Of a stretch of DNA of 62,583 nucleotides, positions 7,617 through 15,696 are shown piece after piece. Source of the DNA: an uncultured Craurococcus sp. Its GTDB lineage: Bacteria; Pseudomonadota; Alphaproteobacteria; Acetobacterales; Acetobacteraceae. Numbering within the stretch: the first letter of the stretch is position 1; each line of letters starts with the position of its first letter. The stretch is from NCBI GenBank assembly GCA_902805545.1, contig CADCTD010000078.1:1-62583 (forward strand), given 5' to 3'. The notes below the pieces were generated by a model. The model was not told where the DNA came from. It saw only the letters and a program-made list of their open reading frames with translations, and searched no databases. The translations under genes were made by a program, and so were the position numbers.

Positions 7617-8680
7617 GCGCGTCCGATGGGCAGCGCGCCAGCGAGGCCGTGAGCCGGCCGCGTCAACAACCGATCCCTGTCACCCTGCTGACCGGCTTCC
7701 TCGGCGCCGGCAAGACAACCCTGCTCAACCGCCTGCTCGGCGACCCGGCGCTGGCCGAGACCGCCGTGCTGGTCAACGAGTTCGGCGAGATCGGCCTCGA
7801 CCACCTGCTGGTCGAGCGGCTTGACGGCGATGCCGTGCTGCTCAATGCCGGCTGCCTCTGCTGCACGGTGCGCGGCGACCTGGTGCGGGCGCTGCGCGAC
7901 CTCGCCGCCCGCGTCGATGCCGGGCAGGCGGTGCGGCGGGTGGTGGTCGAGACCACCGGCCTCGCCGACCCGGCGCCGATCCTGCAGACGCTGATGGCGG
8001 AGCCGCTGCTGCTCGCCCGCTTTCGGCTCGACGGCGTCGTCACCCTCGTCGATGCGGTGGCCGGCATGGCAACGCTCGATGCGCAGATGGAGGCGGTGAA
8101 GCAGGCCGCCGTGGCCGACCGCCTGGTTCTCAGCAAGACCGACCTCGCCGCGCCGGAGGCAATGGCGGCGCTGGAGGCGCGGCTACGCGCGCTCAACCCC
8201 GGCGCGCCGCTGCTGCGGGCCGATGCGCCGGCCGCCGCGCTGCTCGACTGCGGCCTCTACGACGCGGCGGGCAAGCACCCGGATGTGCGGCGCTGGCTGG
8301 ATGCCGAGGCCTTCGCCGGCCATCACCACCACGATGTCAGCCGGCATGATGCGCGCATCCACAGCTTCTGCCTCACCTTCGACGAGCCATTGCCCTGGGA
8401 GGGGCTCGCCACCTGGCTCGAGGTGCTGACCATGACGCGGGGCGAGAGCGTGCTGCGCATCAAGGGCATCCTGAACCTCGAGGGCGAGGCGCGGCCGGTC
8501 GCCATCCATGGCGTGCAGAGCCTGTTTCACCCGCCGGTGATGCTGGAGCGCTGGCCGGAGGGCGATGACCGGCGATCGCGCCTCGTCTTCATCCTGCGCG
8601 ACCTCGACCGCGCGGTGGTGGAGAACGGCCTCCGCGCCTTCGCCGAGAGCGCCCGGCAGCAGCGCGAGATCACCGGATGA
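7613..8680 (+). CDS. COG0523 (CobW/ZNG1-type) GTPase, putative zinc metallochaperone
   Basis: A 355-residue G3E-family P-loop GTPase of the COG0523 group, which delivers metals to client enzymes. Walker A is GFLGAGKTT (28-36), the metal-binding CxCC is C81-L-C83-C84, the base-recognition motif is SKTD (174-177), and a His-rich loop HHHHDVSRH (237-245) precedes the C-terminal CobW domain. Placement in a Zur divergon and overlap with hisI suggest that it supplies zinc to HisI or other enzymes under zinc limitation, as proposed for related clusters. Cobalamin genes are absent nearby, which argues against CobW itself. Its start overlaps hisI by four bases and its stop overlaps the GNAT start by four. 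Confidence 0.9.
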   Translation: MSASDGQRASEAVSRPRQQPIPVTLLTGFLGAGKTTLLNRLLGDPALAETAVLVNEFGEIGLDHLLVERLDGDAVLLNAGCLCCTVRGDLVRALRDLAARVDAGQAVRRVVVETTGLADPAPILQTLMAEPLLLARFRLDGVVTLVDAVAGMATLDAQMEAVKQAAVADRLVLSKTDLAAPEAMAALEARLRALNPGAPLLRADAPAAALLDCGLYDAAGKHPDVRRWLDAEAFAGHHHHDVSRHDARIHSFCLTFDEPLPWEGLATWLEVLTMTRGESVLRIKGILNLEGEARPVAIHGVQSLFHPPVMLERWPEGDDRRSRLVFILRDLDRAVVENGLRAFAESARQQREITG

Positions 8681-9270
8681 GCGCGGCGAGGCTCGAGACC
8701 CTGGCGGGCGAGGCGCGGCAGGCGGCGCTGCCGGCGCTGGCGCGGCTGCGCCGGACGGTCTTCGCCGAATGGCCCTATCTCTATGACGGCGATGCGGCGC
8801 AGGAGAAGGAGTATCTGGAGACGCTCCTCGCCGGGCGGGATGCCGCGGTCATCGTCGCCTGGGACGGGGCGGAGCCGGTCGGCATGGCCACCTGCCAGCC
8901 CATGGCCGAGGCTCATGCACCGGTGCAGGCGGCCTTCCGCCGGCGGGGCCTGGATCCGGCGCGCTTCTGCTATTTCGGCGAGAGCGTGCTGTTGCCCTCC
9001 TGGCGCGGCCAGGGGATCGGCGTCGGCTTCTTCGAGCGGCGCGAGGCGGAGGCGCGGCGGCTCGGGCTGCAGGCAGCGGCCTTCTGCGCCGTCGTCCGCA
9101 ATGCCAACGACCCGCGGCGGCCGCGGGACTACATCCCGCTCGACGGCTTCTGGCGCCGGCGGGGCTATGCGCCGCGGCCGGACCTCTCCTGCGTCTTCCA
9201 TTGGCGGGAGCATGGCGACCCGGCGGAGACGCCCCATGCGCTCGGCTTCTGGATGAAGGATCCGCTGTGA
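8677..9270 (+). CDS. GNAT family N-acetyltransferase
   Basis: A 197-residue GCN5-related acetyltransferase. The acetyl-CoA pyrophosphate loop is WRGQGIGVGFF (about residues 110-120), followed by EAEARRLGLQAAAFCAV. It overlaps the COG0523 gene (ATGA) upstream and the carbon-nitrogen hydrolase start (GTGA) downstream, so all are probably one transcript. The substrate cannot be told from sequence. Fused or adjacent GNAT and nitrilase-superfamily genes are a familiar pairing, which suggests the two act on the same small molecule. Confidence 0.85.
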   Translation: MSAARLETLAGEARQAALPALARLRRTVFAEWPYLYDGDAAQEKEYLETLLAGRDAAVIVAWDGAEPVGMATCQPMAEAHAPVQAAFRRRGLDPARFCYFGESVLLPSWRGQGIGVGFFERREAEARRLGLQAAAFCAVVRNANDPRRPRDYIPLDGFWRRRGYAPRPDLSCVFHWREHGDPAETPHALGFWMKDPL

Positions 9271-10133
9271 CGGCGCTCCGGCTCGGTGCCTTCGCCTGGC
9301 CCGTGGGGCGGCCGGCGGGAATCGATGGCTATGCCGCGCGGCTCGACCGCTTCGTCGCCGAGGCGGCGGGGCAGGCCGACCTGCTGCTGATGCCCGAATA
9401 TGCGCCCATGGAGATCGTCGGCGGGCTCGCGGATGCCGGCGCGGAGCTGCGCGCCATGGTCGCGATCGCGCCGGCGGTGGTCGAGGCGATGCGCGGCGTC
9501 GCCCGGCGGCATGGCGTCTGGCTGGTGCCGGGAAGCCTGCCGATGGAGGTCGGCGGGCGCGTGGTGAACCGGGCGCCGCTCATCGCGCCGGACGGACGCC
9601 TCGCCTTTCAGGACAAGCGGATGATGACGCGGTTCGAGGCGGAGAGCTGGGGCGTCTCGGCCGGCGCCGGCCCGGCCGTGTTCGGCACGCCCTGGGGCAG
9701 GATCGGCCTCTCCATCTGCTACGACGCCGAATTCCCCAAGCATGTGCGGGCGCAGGTGGAGGCGGGGGCCTGGCTGGTGCTGGTGCCGGCCTGCACCGAC
9801 AGCATCCATGGCTTCAACCGGGTGCGCTTCTCCGCCCAGGCCCGGGCGCTGGAGAACCAGTGCTTCGTCGCCGTCGCGCCGACCGTCGGGCTCGCGCCCT
9901 GGTCGGCGGCGCTCGATGCGAATCACGGGGCGGCCTCGGTGCATGGGCCAGTGGATCGCGGCTTCCCGGAGGATGGCGTGCTCGCGGCAGGCGGGATGGA
10001 TGCGCCGGGCTGGGTGTTCTGCACCCTCGACCCCGACGCGATCGAGCGGGTGCGGCTTGAGGGGGCGGTGCTGAACCACAGGGACTGGCCGCGGGGGCCG
10101 GTCGAGGCCCCTGCCCCGGCCGTCTTCGCATGA
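9267..10133 (+). CDS. Carbon-nitrogen hydrolase (nitrilase superfamily)
   Basis: A 288-residue amidase or nitrilase-superfamily enzyme with the catalytic triad E44 (LMPEYAP), K117 (QDKRMM) and C151 (LSICYDAEFP). The length is typical of single-domain amidohydrolases that cleave small amides. Translation starts at GTG 9267, overlapping the GNAT stop, so coupling is likely. The substrate is unknown; ARALENQCFVAVA is a standard late motif of the fold. The next gene, lpxB, follows after 52 bp and may be read from the same transcript or from its own promoter. Confidence 0.9.
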   Translation: MTALRLGAFAWPVGRPAGIDGYAARLDRFVAEAAGQADLLLMPEYAPMEIVGGLADAGAELRAMVAIAPAVVEAMRGVARRHGVWLVPGSLPMEVGGRVVNRAPLIAPDGRLAFQDKRMMTRFEAESWGVSAGAGPAVFGTPWGRIGLSICYDAEFPKHVRAQVEAGAWLVLVPACTDSIHGFNRVRFSAQARALENQCFVAVAPTVGLAPWSAALDANHGAASVHGPVDRGFPEDGVLAAGGMDAPGWVFCTLDPDAIERVRLEGAVLNHRDWPRGPVEAPAPAVFA

Positions 10134-10185
10134 GGCGCCGCCGATTCACGCCTTCGGGCAAGCCCTTCGGCGATCGGGGGCGGGC

Positions 10186-11385
10186 ATGACCCTCATCTAC
10201 ATGGCGGCCGGCGAGGCCTCGGGCGACATCCTCGGCGCGCGGCTGATCGCGGCCCTCAGGCGGCGGCGGCCCGACCTCGAATTCGCCGGCATCGGCGGCG
10301 AGCGCATGGCGGAGGCCGGGGTCCGGAGCCTCTTCCCCATGCGCGAGCTCTCGCTCATGGGGCTGCTCGAGGTGCTGCCCAATCTCCGCCGCCTCGCCCG
10401 GCGGATGGCGGAGGCGGAGGCGGATGTCCTGACCCGGCGCCCGGCCCTCTTCCTCTCCATCGACGCGCCAAGCTTCACCCTCCGCCTCGGCAGCCGGGTG
10501 AGGGCGCAGGGCGTGCCCGTGGTGCATTACGTGGCGCCGCAGGTCTGGGCCTGGCGGCCGGGCCGGGTGCGGCGGATCGCCGAGACGGTGGACCGGATCC
10601 TTGCCCTCCTTCCCTTCGAGCCGCCCTTCTTCGAGGCGGCGGGCATCCCGGTCAGCTTCGTCGGGCATCCGGTGCTGGAAAGCGGGGCGGATGCGGGCGA
10701 TGCGGCGAGCTTCCGGGCGGCACACGGCATCGCCCCGGAGGAGCGGGTGGTGGTGGTGATGCCGGGCAGCCGGCGCTCCGAGGTGCGGCGGCTGATCGGC
10801 ACCTTCGGCGAGGCGCTGCGGCTGGCGGGCCAGGCGGTGCCGGGGCTGCGGCCGGTGGTCGCGCTGGCCGGGCCAGTCGAGGAGGCGGTGCGCGAGGGCT
10901 GCGCGGCATGGCCGGTGCGGCCGGTGCTGGTGCGGGAGGCGGCGGACAAGTACGACGCCTTTGCCGCGGCTGCCGCAGGGCTGATCAAGTCCGGCACCTC
11001 CAGCCTCGAAGTGGCGGTCGCCGGGGTGCCGCATGTGGTCGGCTACCGGGTCAACCCGCTGACCGCAGCCATCGTCCGGCGGCTGATCCAGGTGCCGCAT
11101 GTATCGCTGGTGAACCTGCTCGCGGAGCGGGAGGTGGTACCGGAGTTCCTCCAGGAACGCTGCACCCCGGCCCTGCTGGCCGAAGGCTTGGTGCGGCTGC
11201 TGCGGGAGGCGGAGCCTGCGGCGGCGCAGCGGGCGGGCTTCGCCGAGGCGCTCGGTCGGCTGCGCCCGGCGGAGGGGATGCCAAGCGAGGCGGCTGCCGT
11301 GGCAGTGCTGGGGATGCTCGGGGCGTATCGGAACGGCACGGGAGAATCCGGCAATGGCGGCGGCGCGGCGGGCGCGGGCGGCTGA
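10186..11385 (+). CDS. lpxB: Lipid-A-disaccharide synthase
   Basis: A GT19-family enzyme of 399 residues that condenses UDP-2,3-diacylglucosamine with lipid X at the inner membrane to form the lipid A disaccharide. Motifs include AAGEASGD (7-14), IGGERM, HYVAPQVWAWRPGR, FVGHPV, PGSRRSEV and the late SGTSSLEVA. The C-terminus ends in a low-complexity Gly/Ala tail that runs 32 bp into the next gene, a little longer than the usual 380-390 residues. lpxA, lpxD and lpxI are not adjacent here. Confidence 0.95.
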   Translation: MTLIYMAAGEASGDILGARLIAALRRRRPDLEFAGIGGERMAEAGVRSLFPMRELSLMGLLEVLPNLRRLARRMAEAEADVLTRRPALFLSIDAPSFTLRLGSRVRAQGVPVVHYVAPQVWAWRPGRVRRIAETVDRILALLPFEPPFFEAAGIPVSFVGHPVLESGADAGDAASFRAAHGIAPEERVVVVMPGSRRSEVRRLIGTFGEALRLAGQAVPGLRPVVALAGPVEEAVREGCAAWPVRPVLVREAADKYDAFAAAAAGLIKSGTSSLEVAVAGVPHVVGYRVNPLTAAIVRRLIQVPHVSLVNLLAEREVVPEFLQERCTPALLAEGLVRLLREAEPAAAQRAGFAEALGRLRPAEGMPSEAAAVAVLGMLGAYRNGTGESGNGGGAAGAGG

Positions 11386-11809
11386 CCTCGCCGGGCTGCT
11401 CGGCCTCTACCACGCCTCGGAGGTGAGCGCGGCGGCGGAGGGCGCGCGAGCGGAGGCGATCTGGCGGGAGACGCTCGGCTGGCCGGGGCTCGCCCTCTTC
11501 GTCTCGGAGGCGGAGGGGCAGGTCGTCGCCAGCGCCATGCTGGTCACCGCGCCGAACCTGCTGCGTGGGGGTCGGCGGCATGGCTTCCTCGAGAATGTCG
11601 TCACCCATCCCGCCTGGCGCGGGCGGGGGCATGGCCGGGCGGTGGTGCAGGCGGCCTTGGCGGAAGCCTGGGCCCAGGAATGTCATCATGTGCTGATGCA
11701 GAGCGGCCGGGCGGATCCGGCCGTCCATCGCTTCTACGAGGGCTGCGGATTCCTTCCCGGTCTGCGCACCGCCTATGTGGCGCGGCGGCCGGACCGCGCG
11801 GCGGGTTAG
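11354..11809 (+). CDS. GNAT family N-acetyltransferase
   Basis: A 151-residue single-domain acetyltransferase. The acetyl-CoA loop is WRGRGHGRAV (residues 76-85), preceded by the substrate-side strand HGFLENVVTHP and followed by HRFYEGCGF, a common GNAT C-terminal motif. Its start lies inside the last 32 bp of lpxB in another frame, so it is probably coupled to it. It converges on the Gfo/Idh gene with a four-base overlap at the stops. The substrate is unknown. Confidence 0.83.
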   Translation: MAAARRARAADLAGLLGLYHASEVSAAAEGARAEAIWRETLGWPGLALFVSEAEGQVVASAMLVTAPNLLRGGRRHGFLENVVTHPAWRGRGHGRAVVQAALAEAWAQECHHVLMQSGRADPAVHRFYEGCGFLPGLRTAYVARRPDRAAG

Positions 11810-12738
11810 CGACCGGCGATGGCCGCCTCGACGCGGAGGGCGGCATCGAGCGCCGCGAGGCCGGCCTCGCCGCTCGCCTCGACCGGGGTGCCCGAGCCGA
11901 TGCTGGCGAGGAAGGCGGCCTGCTCCGCCTCCAGGCTGTCATGCTCGGTCCAGGTGGCGCGGGTGACGCCCCAGCCGGGCATGGTCTCGACCGGCTCCGC
12001 GCCGCCGGGATGCAGGCGCTCGAGGCTGCGGGCGAGGAAGTCGATGCGGGTCTCGCCCTGCGCGCCCAGGATGCGCAGGCGCCGCTCCATCCCGACGCTG
12101 ACGCGGCTGGCGGTGACGGTGGCGCGCGCGCCGCTCTCGAAGCGCAGATGGGCGACGGCGAAGTCCGGATGCTCCGACATGATGCGGCGGCCGGTCGCCC
12201 GCACCTCGGCGGGGGGCGAGGCGGCGAGGCTCAGCACCAGGTCGAGGTCGTGGATCATCAGGTCGAGCACCACCGAGACATCGAGGCTGCGCGGGCGGAA
12301 GGGGGCGACGCGGGTCGCCTCGAAGCTCATCGCCCCCGCCTCGGCGCCGCTGGCGCGGAGCGTCCGGATGGCGGCCGAGTAGCGCTCGATATGCCCGGCC
12401 TGCAGTACGAGGCCGGCGGCGCGGGCGGCGGCGACGATCTCCCTCCCCTGCTCCAGCGTCGCGGCGAGCGGCTTCTCGACGAAGACGTGCCGGCCGGCCG
12501 CGATCGCCCGCATCGCCAGCGCATGGTGGTGCGCGGTGGGCACGGCGATGACGACGGCGTCGCAGGCGGCCAGCAGCGCATCCGGGGCGAGGGCCGGGGC
12601 GCCGGTCTCGGCCGCGATCTGCGCGGCGCGGCCGGGATCGGCATCGTAGAGGCCGGCGAGCAGGCCGCGCGCGGCGAGCTTCAGCGCGTGGAAGCGGCCG
12701 AAATGGCCGGTGCCGAGGACGCCGATGCGGAGGGGCAT
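11806..12738 (-). CDS. Gfo/Idh/MocA family oxidoreductase
   Basis: A 310-residue NAD(P)-dependent dehydrogenase. The Rossmann motif GVLGTGHFGRFH is at 6-17, and the signature EKPLA near residue 91 marks the Gfo/Idh/MocA family. These enzymes oxidise sugars, inositols or UDP-sugars. Being next to lpxB raises the possibility of a UDP-GlcNAc 3-dehydrogenase (GnnA-like) for 3-amino lipid A, but no GnnB-type aminotransferase is in the window and the gene is on the opposite strand, so this is only a hypothesis. Downstream of the LOV kinase on the same strand with a 56-bp gap, it could be its last cistron. Confidence 0.85.
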   Translation of the reverse strand: MPLRIGVLGTGHFGRFHALKLAARGLLAGLYDADPGRAAQIAAETGAPALAPDALLAACDAVVIAVPTAHHHALAMRAIAAGRHVFVEKPLAATLEQGREIVAAARAAGLVLQAGHIERYSAAIRTLRASGAEAGAMSFEATRVAPFRPRSLDVSVVLDLMIHDLDLVLSLAASPPAEVRATGRRIMSEHPDFAVAHLRFESGARATVTASRVSVGMERRLRILGAQGETRIDFLARSLERLHPGGAEPVETMPGWGVTRATWTEHDSLEAEQAAFLASIGSGTPVEASGEAGLAALDAALRVEAAIAGR

Positions 12739-12794
12739 GGTGCAGTCACCCTTCGGGTGTGGAGCGGGGCTTGTAGCAGCCCACGCCCTGCCGG

Positions 12795-15404
12795 TCAGCG
12801 GGAGGCGATCATCTCGCGGATGCGGCTGGCGAGCGTCTCCATGGCGAAGGGCTTGGTCAGCACATGCATCCCCGGCTCGAGATGGCCATGGCCGATGGCG
12901 GCATTCTCCGCATAGCCGGTGATGAAGAGCACCTTGAGGTCGCCGCGCAGGGCCCGGCCGGCATCGGCAAGCTGCCGGCCGTTCATCCCGCCCGGCAGGC
13001 CGACATCGGTGACCAGCAGGTCGATGCGGGCAGCGGAGCGGAGGACGCGAAGGCCGGCCGCCCCATCCTCGGCCTCGATGGCGGTGTAGCCGAGCTCGCT
13101 CAGCACATCGGCGACGAGCATGCGCACGGTCGGCTCGTCATCGACGATGAGGACGGTCTCGCCATGCTCGGCGCGCGGCGGCTCGCCCGTGGTGGCAGCC
13201 GCTTCGGCCTCATCGGAGGGCCCGATATGGCGGGGAAGGTAGAGGGAGACGAGCGTCCCCTGCCCCAGCTCCGAATAGATCCGGACCTGCCCGCCCGATT
13301 GCCGGGCGAAGCCGTAGATCATGGAGAGGCCGAGCCCGGTGCCCTGGCCGAGCGGCTTCGTCGTGAAGAAGGGATCGAAGGCCTTGGCGATGACGTCGGG
13401 CGGCATGCCCGTGCCGGTATCACTGACGCTGACCGCCACGTACTGGCCGGCCGACAGGTCGCGGGTGGCCGCCGCGCGCTCGTCGAGCCAGCGGTTGGCG
13501 GTCTCGATGGTGATGCGGCCGCCATCGGGCATGGCGTCGCGGGCATTGATGCAGAGGTTGAGCACGGCGTTCTCGAGCTGGCTCTGGTCGACCATGATGG
13601 TCCAGAGGCCGCCGGCGCCGACCACCTCCACCGCGATGGCGGGGCCGACGGTGCGGCGGACCAGCTCCTCGAGGCCGGCGATCAGGCGGTTGGCATCGGT
13701 CGGCTTCGGCTCCAGCGTCTGCCGGCGGGAGAAGGCCAGCAGCCGGTGGGTCAAGGCCGCGGCGCGGTCGGTGGCGCCGCGGGCGGCGGTCAGGTAGCGC
13801 GGCACGTCCTGCAGCCGGCCCTGGGCGATGCGGGTCTTCATCAGCTCCAGGCTCCCGGCGATGCCGGCGAGCAGGTTGTTGAAGTCATGCGCCAGGCCGC
13901 CGGTGAGCTGGCCCACCGCCTCCATCTTCTGCGACTGGCGCAGCGCGGCCTCGGCCTCCATCAGCGCCGCGGTGCGGGCATTCACCTGGGTTTCGAGCGA
14001 TTCGGCGAGCCCCTTCAGGTCCTGCTCGGCCTGGCGCCGGGCGACGGCGAGGCGGGTGCGCAGCGCCACCTCCCGGACGAAGGCCAGCTCCTCCGGCTGC
14101 CAGCGCCGCGGCGTGGCATTGGTGAGGTAGAGCAGCGCGACCAGCCCGTCCCGCTCGGTGACGGGGATGTTGATGATGGCCGTCGCCTGCCTGGCGCGCA
14201 GCGCCTCCGCCTTGCCCGCGGTGCGCGGATCCTCCGCGGCATCGGCGAACACCACGATCTCGCCGCGCTTCAGCGCCTCGATATAGGAGCCGTAGTCGCG
14301 GAAATGCATCACCCCGGCGAAGCTCTCGATGCCGGGCGCGGTCCAGTCGCGCTCGATGGCGATGGTCTCGGCCGCCGTGTCGATCAGCCCGTAGCCGGCG
14401 CGGCTGACGCCGAGCGTGCGGCCGAGGATCTCGGCGGCGGCGAAGGCCAGCTCACCCGGGAGGTCGAGGCTGCGGAAGCGGTCGTCGAGTTCGAGCAGGG
14501 CCCGGTCCTGCGCCTCCTCCCGCTTGCGGGCGGTGATGTCGCGCGAGGTGCCGGCCATGCGAAGCGGCCGGCCCTCGGCATCGCGGAGGAAGCGGGCGCG
14601 CAGCTCGATCCAGCCAGGGCGGCCATCCGCCCGGCCGACCCGGCATTCGAGGCTGAACTCCTGGCCGGTGCCGAGCCCCTCCGCGATGGCGGCTTCGAGG
14701 CGCGGGCGGTCGGCGGCGTGGATGGCGGCGCGCAACGCCTCATAGGTGAAGGCGATGTCGGGGCCGAGGCCGAAATCGGCCCGGCAGATCGGCGAGGCGG
14801 CGAGCGCGCCGGTCCGGAGGTCGAGCTCCCAGATGCCGAGGCGGCCGGCTTCGGTGGCGAAGCGGAGGCGGGCCTCGCTTTCCTCGAGGGAGCGGAGGCG
14901 CTCGTTCAGCTCGGCCAGGAGCGCGGCATTGTGGCTCTCGAGGCCGGCCAGGCGCTCGCGCTCCGGCGTGACGTCGAGCTGGCTGGCGAAGAAATAGGCA
15001 AGCTCCCCGGCGGCGTCGCGCACCGGGGCGATCAGCAGGCGGTTCCAGAAGGTGGTGCCGTCCTTCCGATGGTTGCGGATGTCGATCTCGATCGGCTCGC
15101 GGGCCTCGATTGCGTCATGGATGCGGCGGATGGTGGCCCGGTCACTCTCCGGCCCCTGGAGGAAGCGGCAGTTGCGGCCGAGGATCTCCTCCCGCCGGTA
15201 GCCGGTGAGGCGGATGAAGGCGTCATTGGCGAAGACGACCGGATTATCGGGCAGGCGCGGGTTGGTGACGATCATCGGCATGCGCGTGGCGCGCACCGCG
15301 GAGACGAAGGGGTCCGTGCTCTTGTCGAGGCCGAGCAACTCTGCGCCGATGCGCGCCTCCTCGGCCGCCAGCTCGATGGGGGTGCTGCCTCGGGTCTCGG
15401 ACAT
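12795..15404 (-). CDS. LOV-domain hybrid sensor histidine kinase (LOV-PAS-GAF-HisKA-HATPase-REC)
   Basis: An 869-residue soluble sensor with no transmembrane segment. The LOV domain (about 35-145) has the flavin motif GRNCRFLQG with adduct-forming C79, plus the flavin-contacting N111-x-R113-KDG stretch and Q142, so blue-light sensing through FMN is expected. Then come a second PAS (about 180-295), a GAF (about 310-460), HisKA with H506 (GGLAHDFNNLL), HATPase with an N box near N620 and G boxes SDTGTGMP and GTGLGLS, and a receiver with D800 (LLVTDVGLPGG). Start ATG 15404 (MSETRGS) is preferred over an in-frame TTG at 15434. The output partner is not visible; the internal receiver suggests a phosphorelay. 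It is divergent from secDF across 290 bp. Confidence 0.93.
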   Translation of the reverse strand: MSETRGSTPIELAAEEARIGAELLGLDKSTDPFVSAVRATRMPMIVTNPRLPDNPVVFANDAFIRLTGYRREEILGRNCRFLQGPESDRATIRRIHDAIEAREPIEIDIRNHRKDGTTFWNRLLIAPVRDAAGELAYFFASQLDVTPERERLAGLESHNAALLAELNERLRSLEESEARLRFATEAGRLGIWELDLRTGALAASPICRADFGLGPDIAFTYEALRAAIHAADRPRLEAAIAEGLGTGQEFSLECRVGRADGRPGWIELRARFLRDAEGRPLRMAGTSRDITARKREEAQDRALLELDDRFRSLDLPGELAFAAAEILGRTLGVSRAGYGLIDTAAETIAIERDWTAPGIESFAGVMHFRDYGSYIEALKRGEIVVFADAAEDPRTAGKAEALRARQATAIINIPVTERDGLVALLYLTNATPRRWQPEELAFVREVALRTRLAVARRQAEQDLKGLAESLETQVNARTAALMEAEAALRQSQKMEAVGQLTGGLAHDFNNLLAGIAGSLELMKTRIAQGRLQDVPRYLTAARGATDRAAALTHRLLAFSRRQTLEPKPTDANRLIAGLEELVRRTVGPAIAVEVVGAGGLWTIMVDQSQLENAVLNLCINARDAMPDGGRITIETANRWLDERAAATRDLSAGQYVAVSVSDTGTGMPPDVIAKAFDPFFTTKPLGQGTGLGLSMIYGFARQSGGQVRIYSELGQGTLVSLYLPRHIGPSDEAEAAATTGEPPRAEHGETVLIVDDEPTVRMLVADVLSELGYTAIEAEDGAAGLRVLRSAARIDLLVTDVGLPGGMNGRQLADAGRALRGDLKVLFITGYAENAAIGHGHLEPGMHVLTKPFAMETLASRIREMIASR

Positions 15405-15572
15405 GGCTCGGGCGTGGGCCTCTCTCAGGGTCAATGGTTCAGGGCGGTGGCGGTAGGCGTGGTCAGGGGCGGGTGCAACCCCGGCGTGGGGATGGTTGGG
15501 TGAAGCCGGACCTGGTCATGGCGCCTTCCGCATCGGATCGGGGAGCGTATGTTCCGCTCCTGGATGTCCGTC

Positions 15573-15598
15573 GGAACACCCATGGAAGGTCAGGGTTG
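15573..15598 (+). promoter_or_regulatory. Candidate EcfG-type stress promoter upstream of secDF
   Basis: GGAAC (15573-15577), 17 bases, then GTTG resembles the alphaproteobacterial general-stress consensus GGAAC-N16/17-cGTT, pointing toward secDF 100 bp downstream. GGAAC also forms an inverted repeat with GTTCC at 15551-15555. The stretch 15405-15696 between the LOV kinase and secDF holds no gene I can support. The match is short, so the call is weak. Confidence 0.25.
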
Positions 15599-15696
15599 CA
15601 TCGACGGCCGGGCATCGTCACATTCCGGCCCGAACCCCCGGCCGGGACGGCGCCCGGCGCCGGGGTTCCCGCAATTCCGATGAGTAGCACCCGATC

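Noticed and set aside
15405-15434. TTG start at 15434 for the LOV kinase
   Set aside because: ATG 15404 gives a normal LOV-kinase N-terminus; a TTG start adding ten residues is unnecessary.
12864-15503. 879-codon plus-strand frame opposite the LOV kinase
   Set aside because: The minus-strand product has every domain of a hybrid kinase. The plus-strand product is a Gly/Ala/Glu-rich shadow without motifs.
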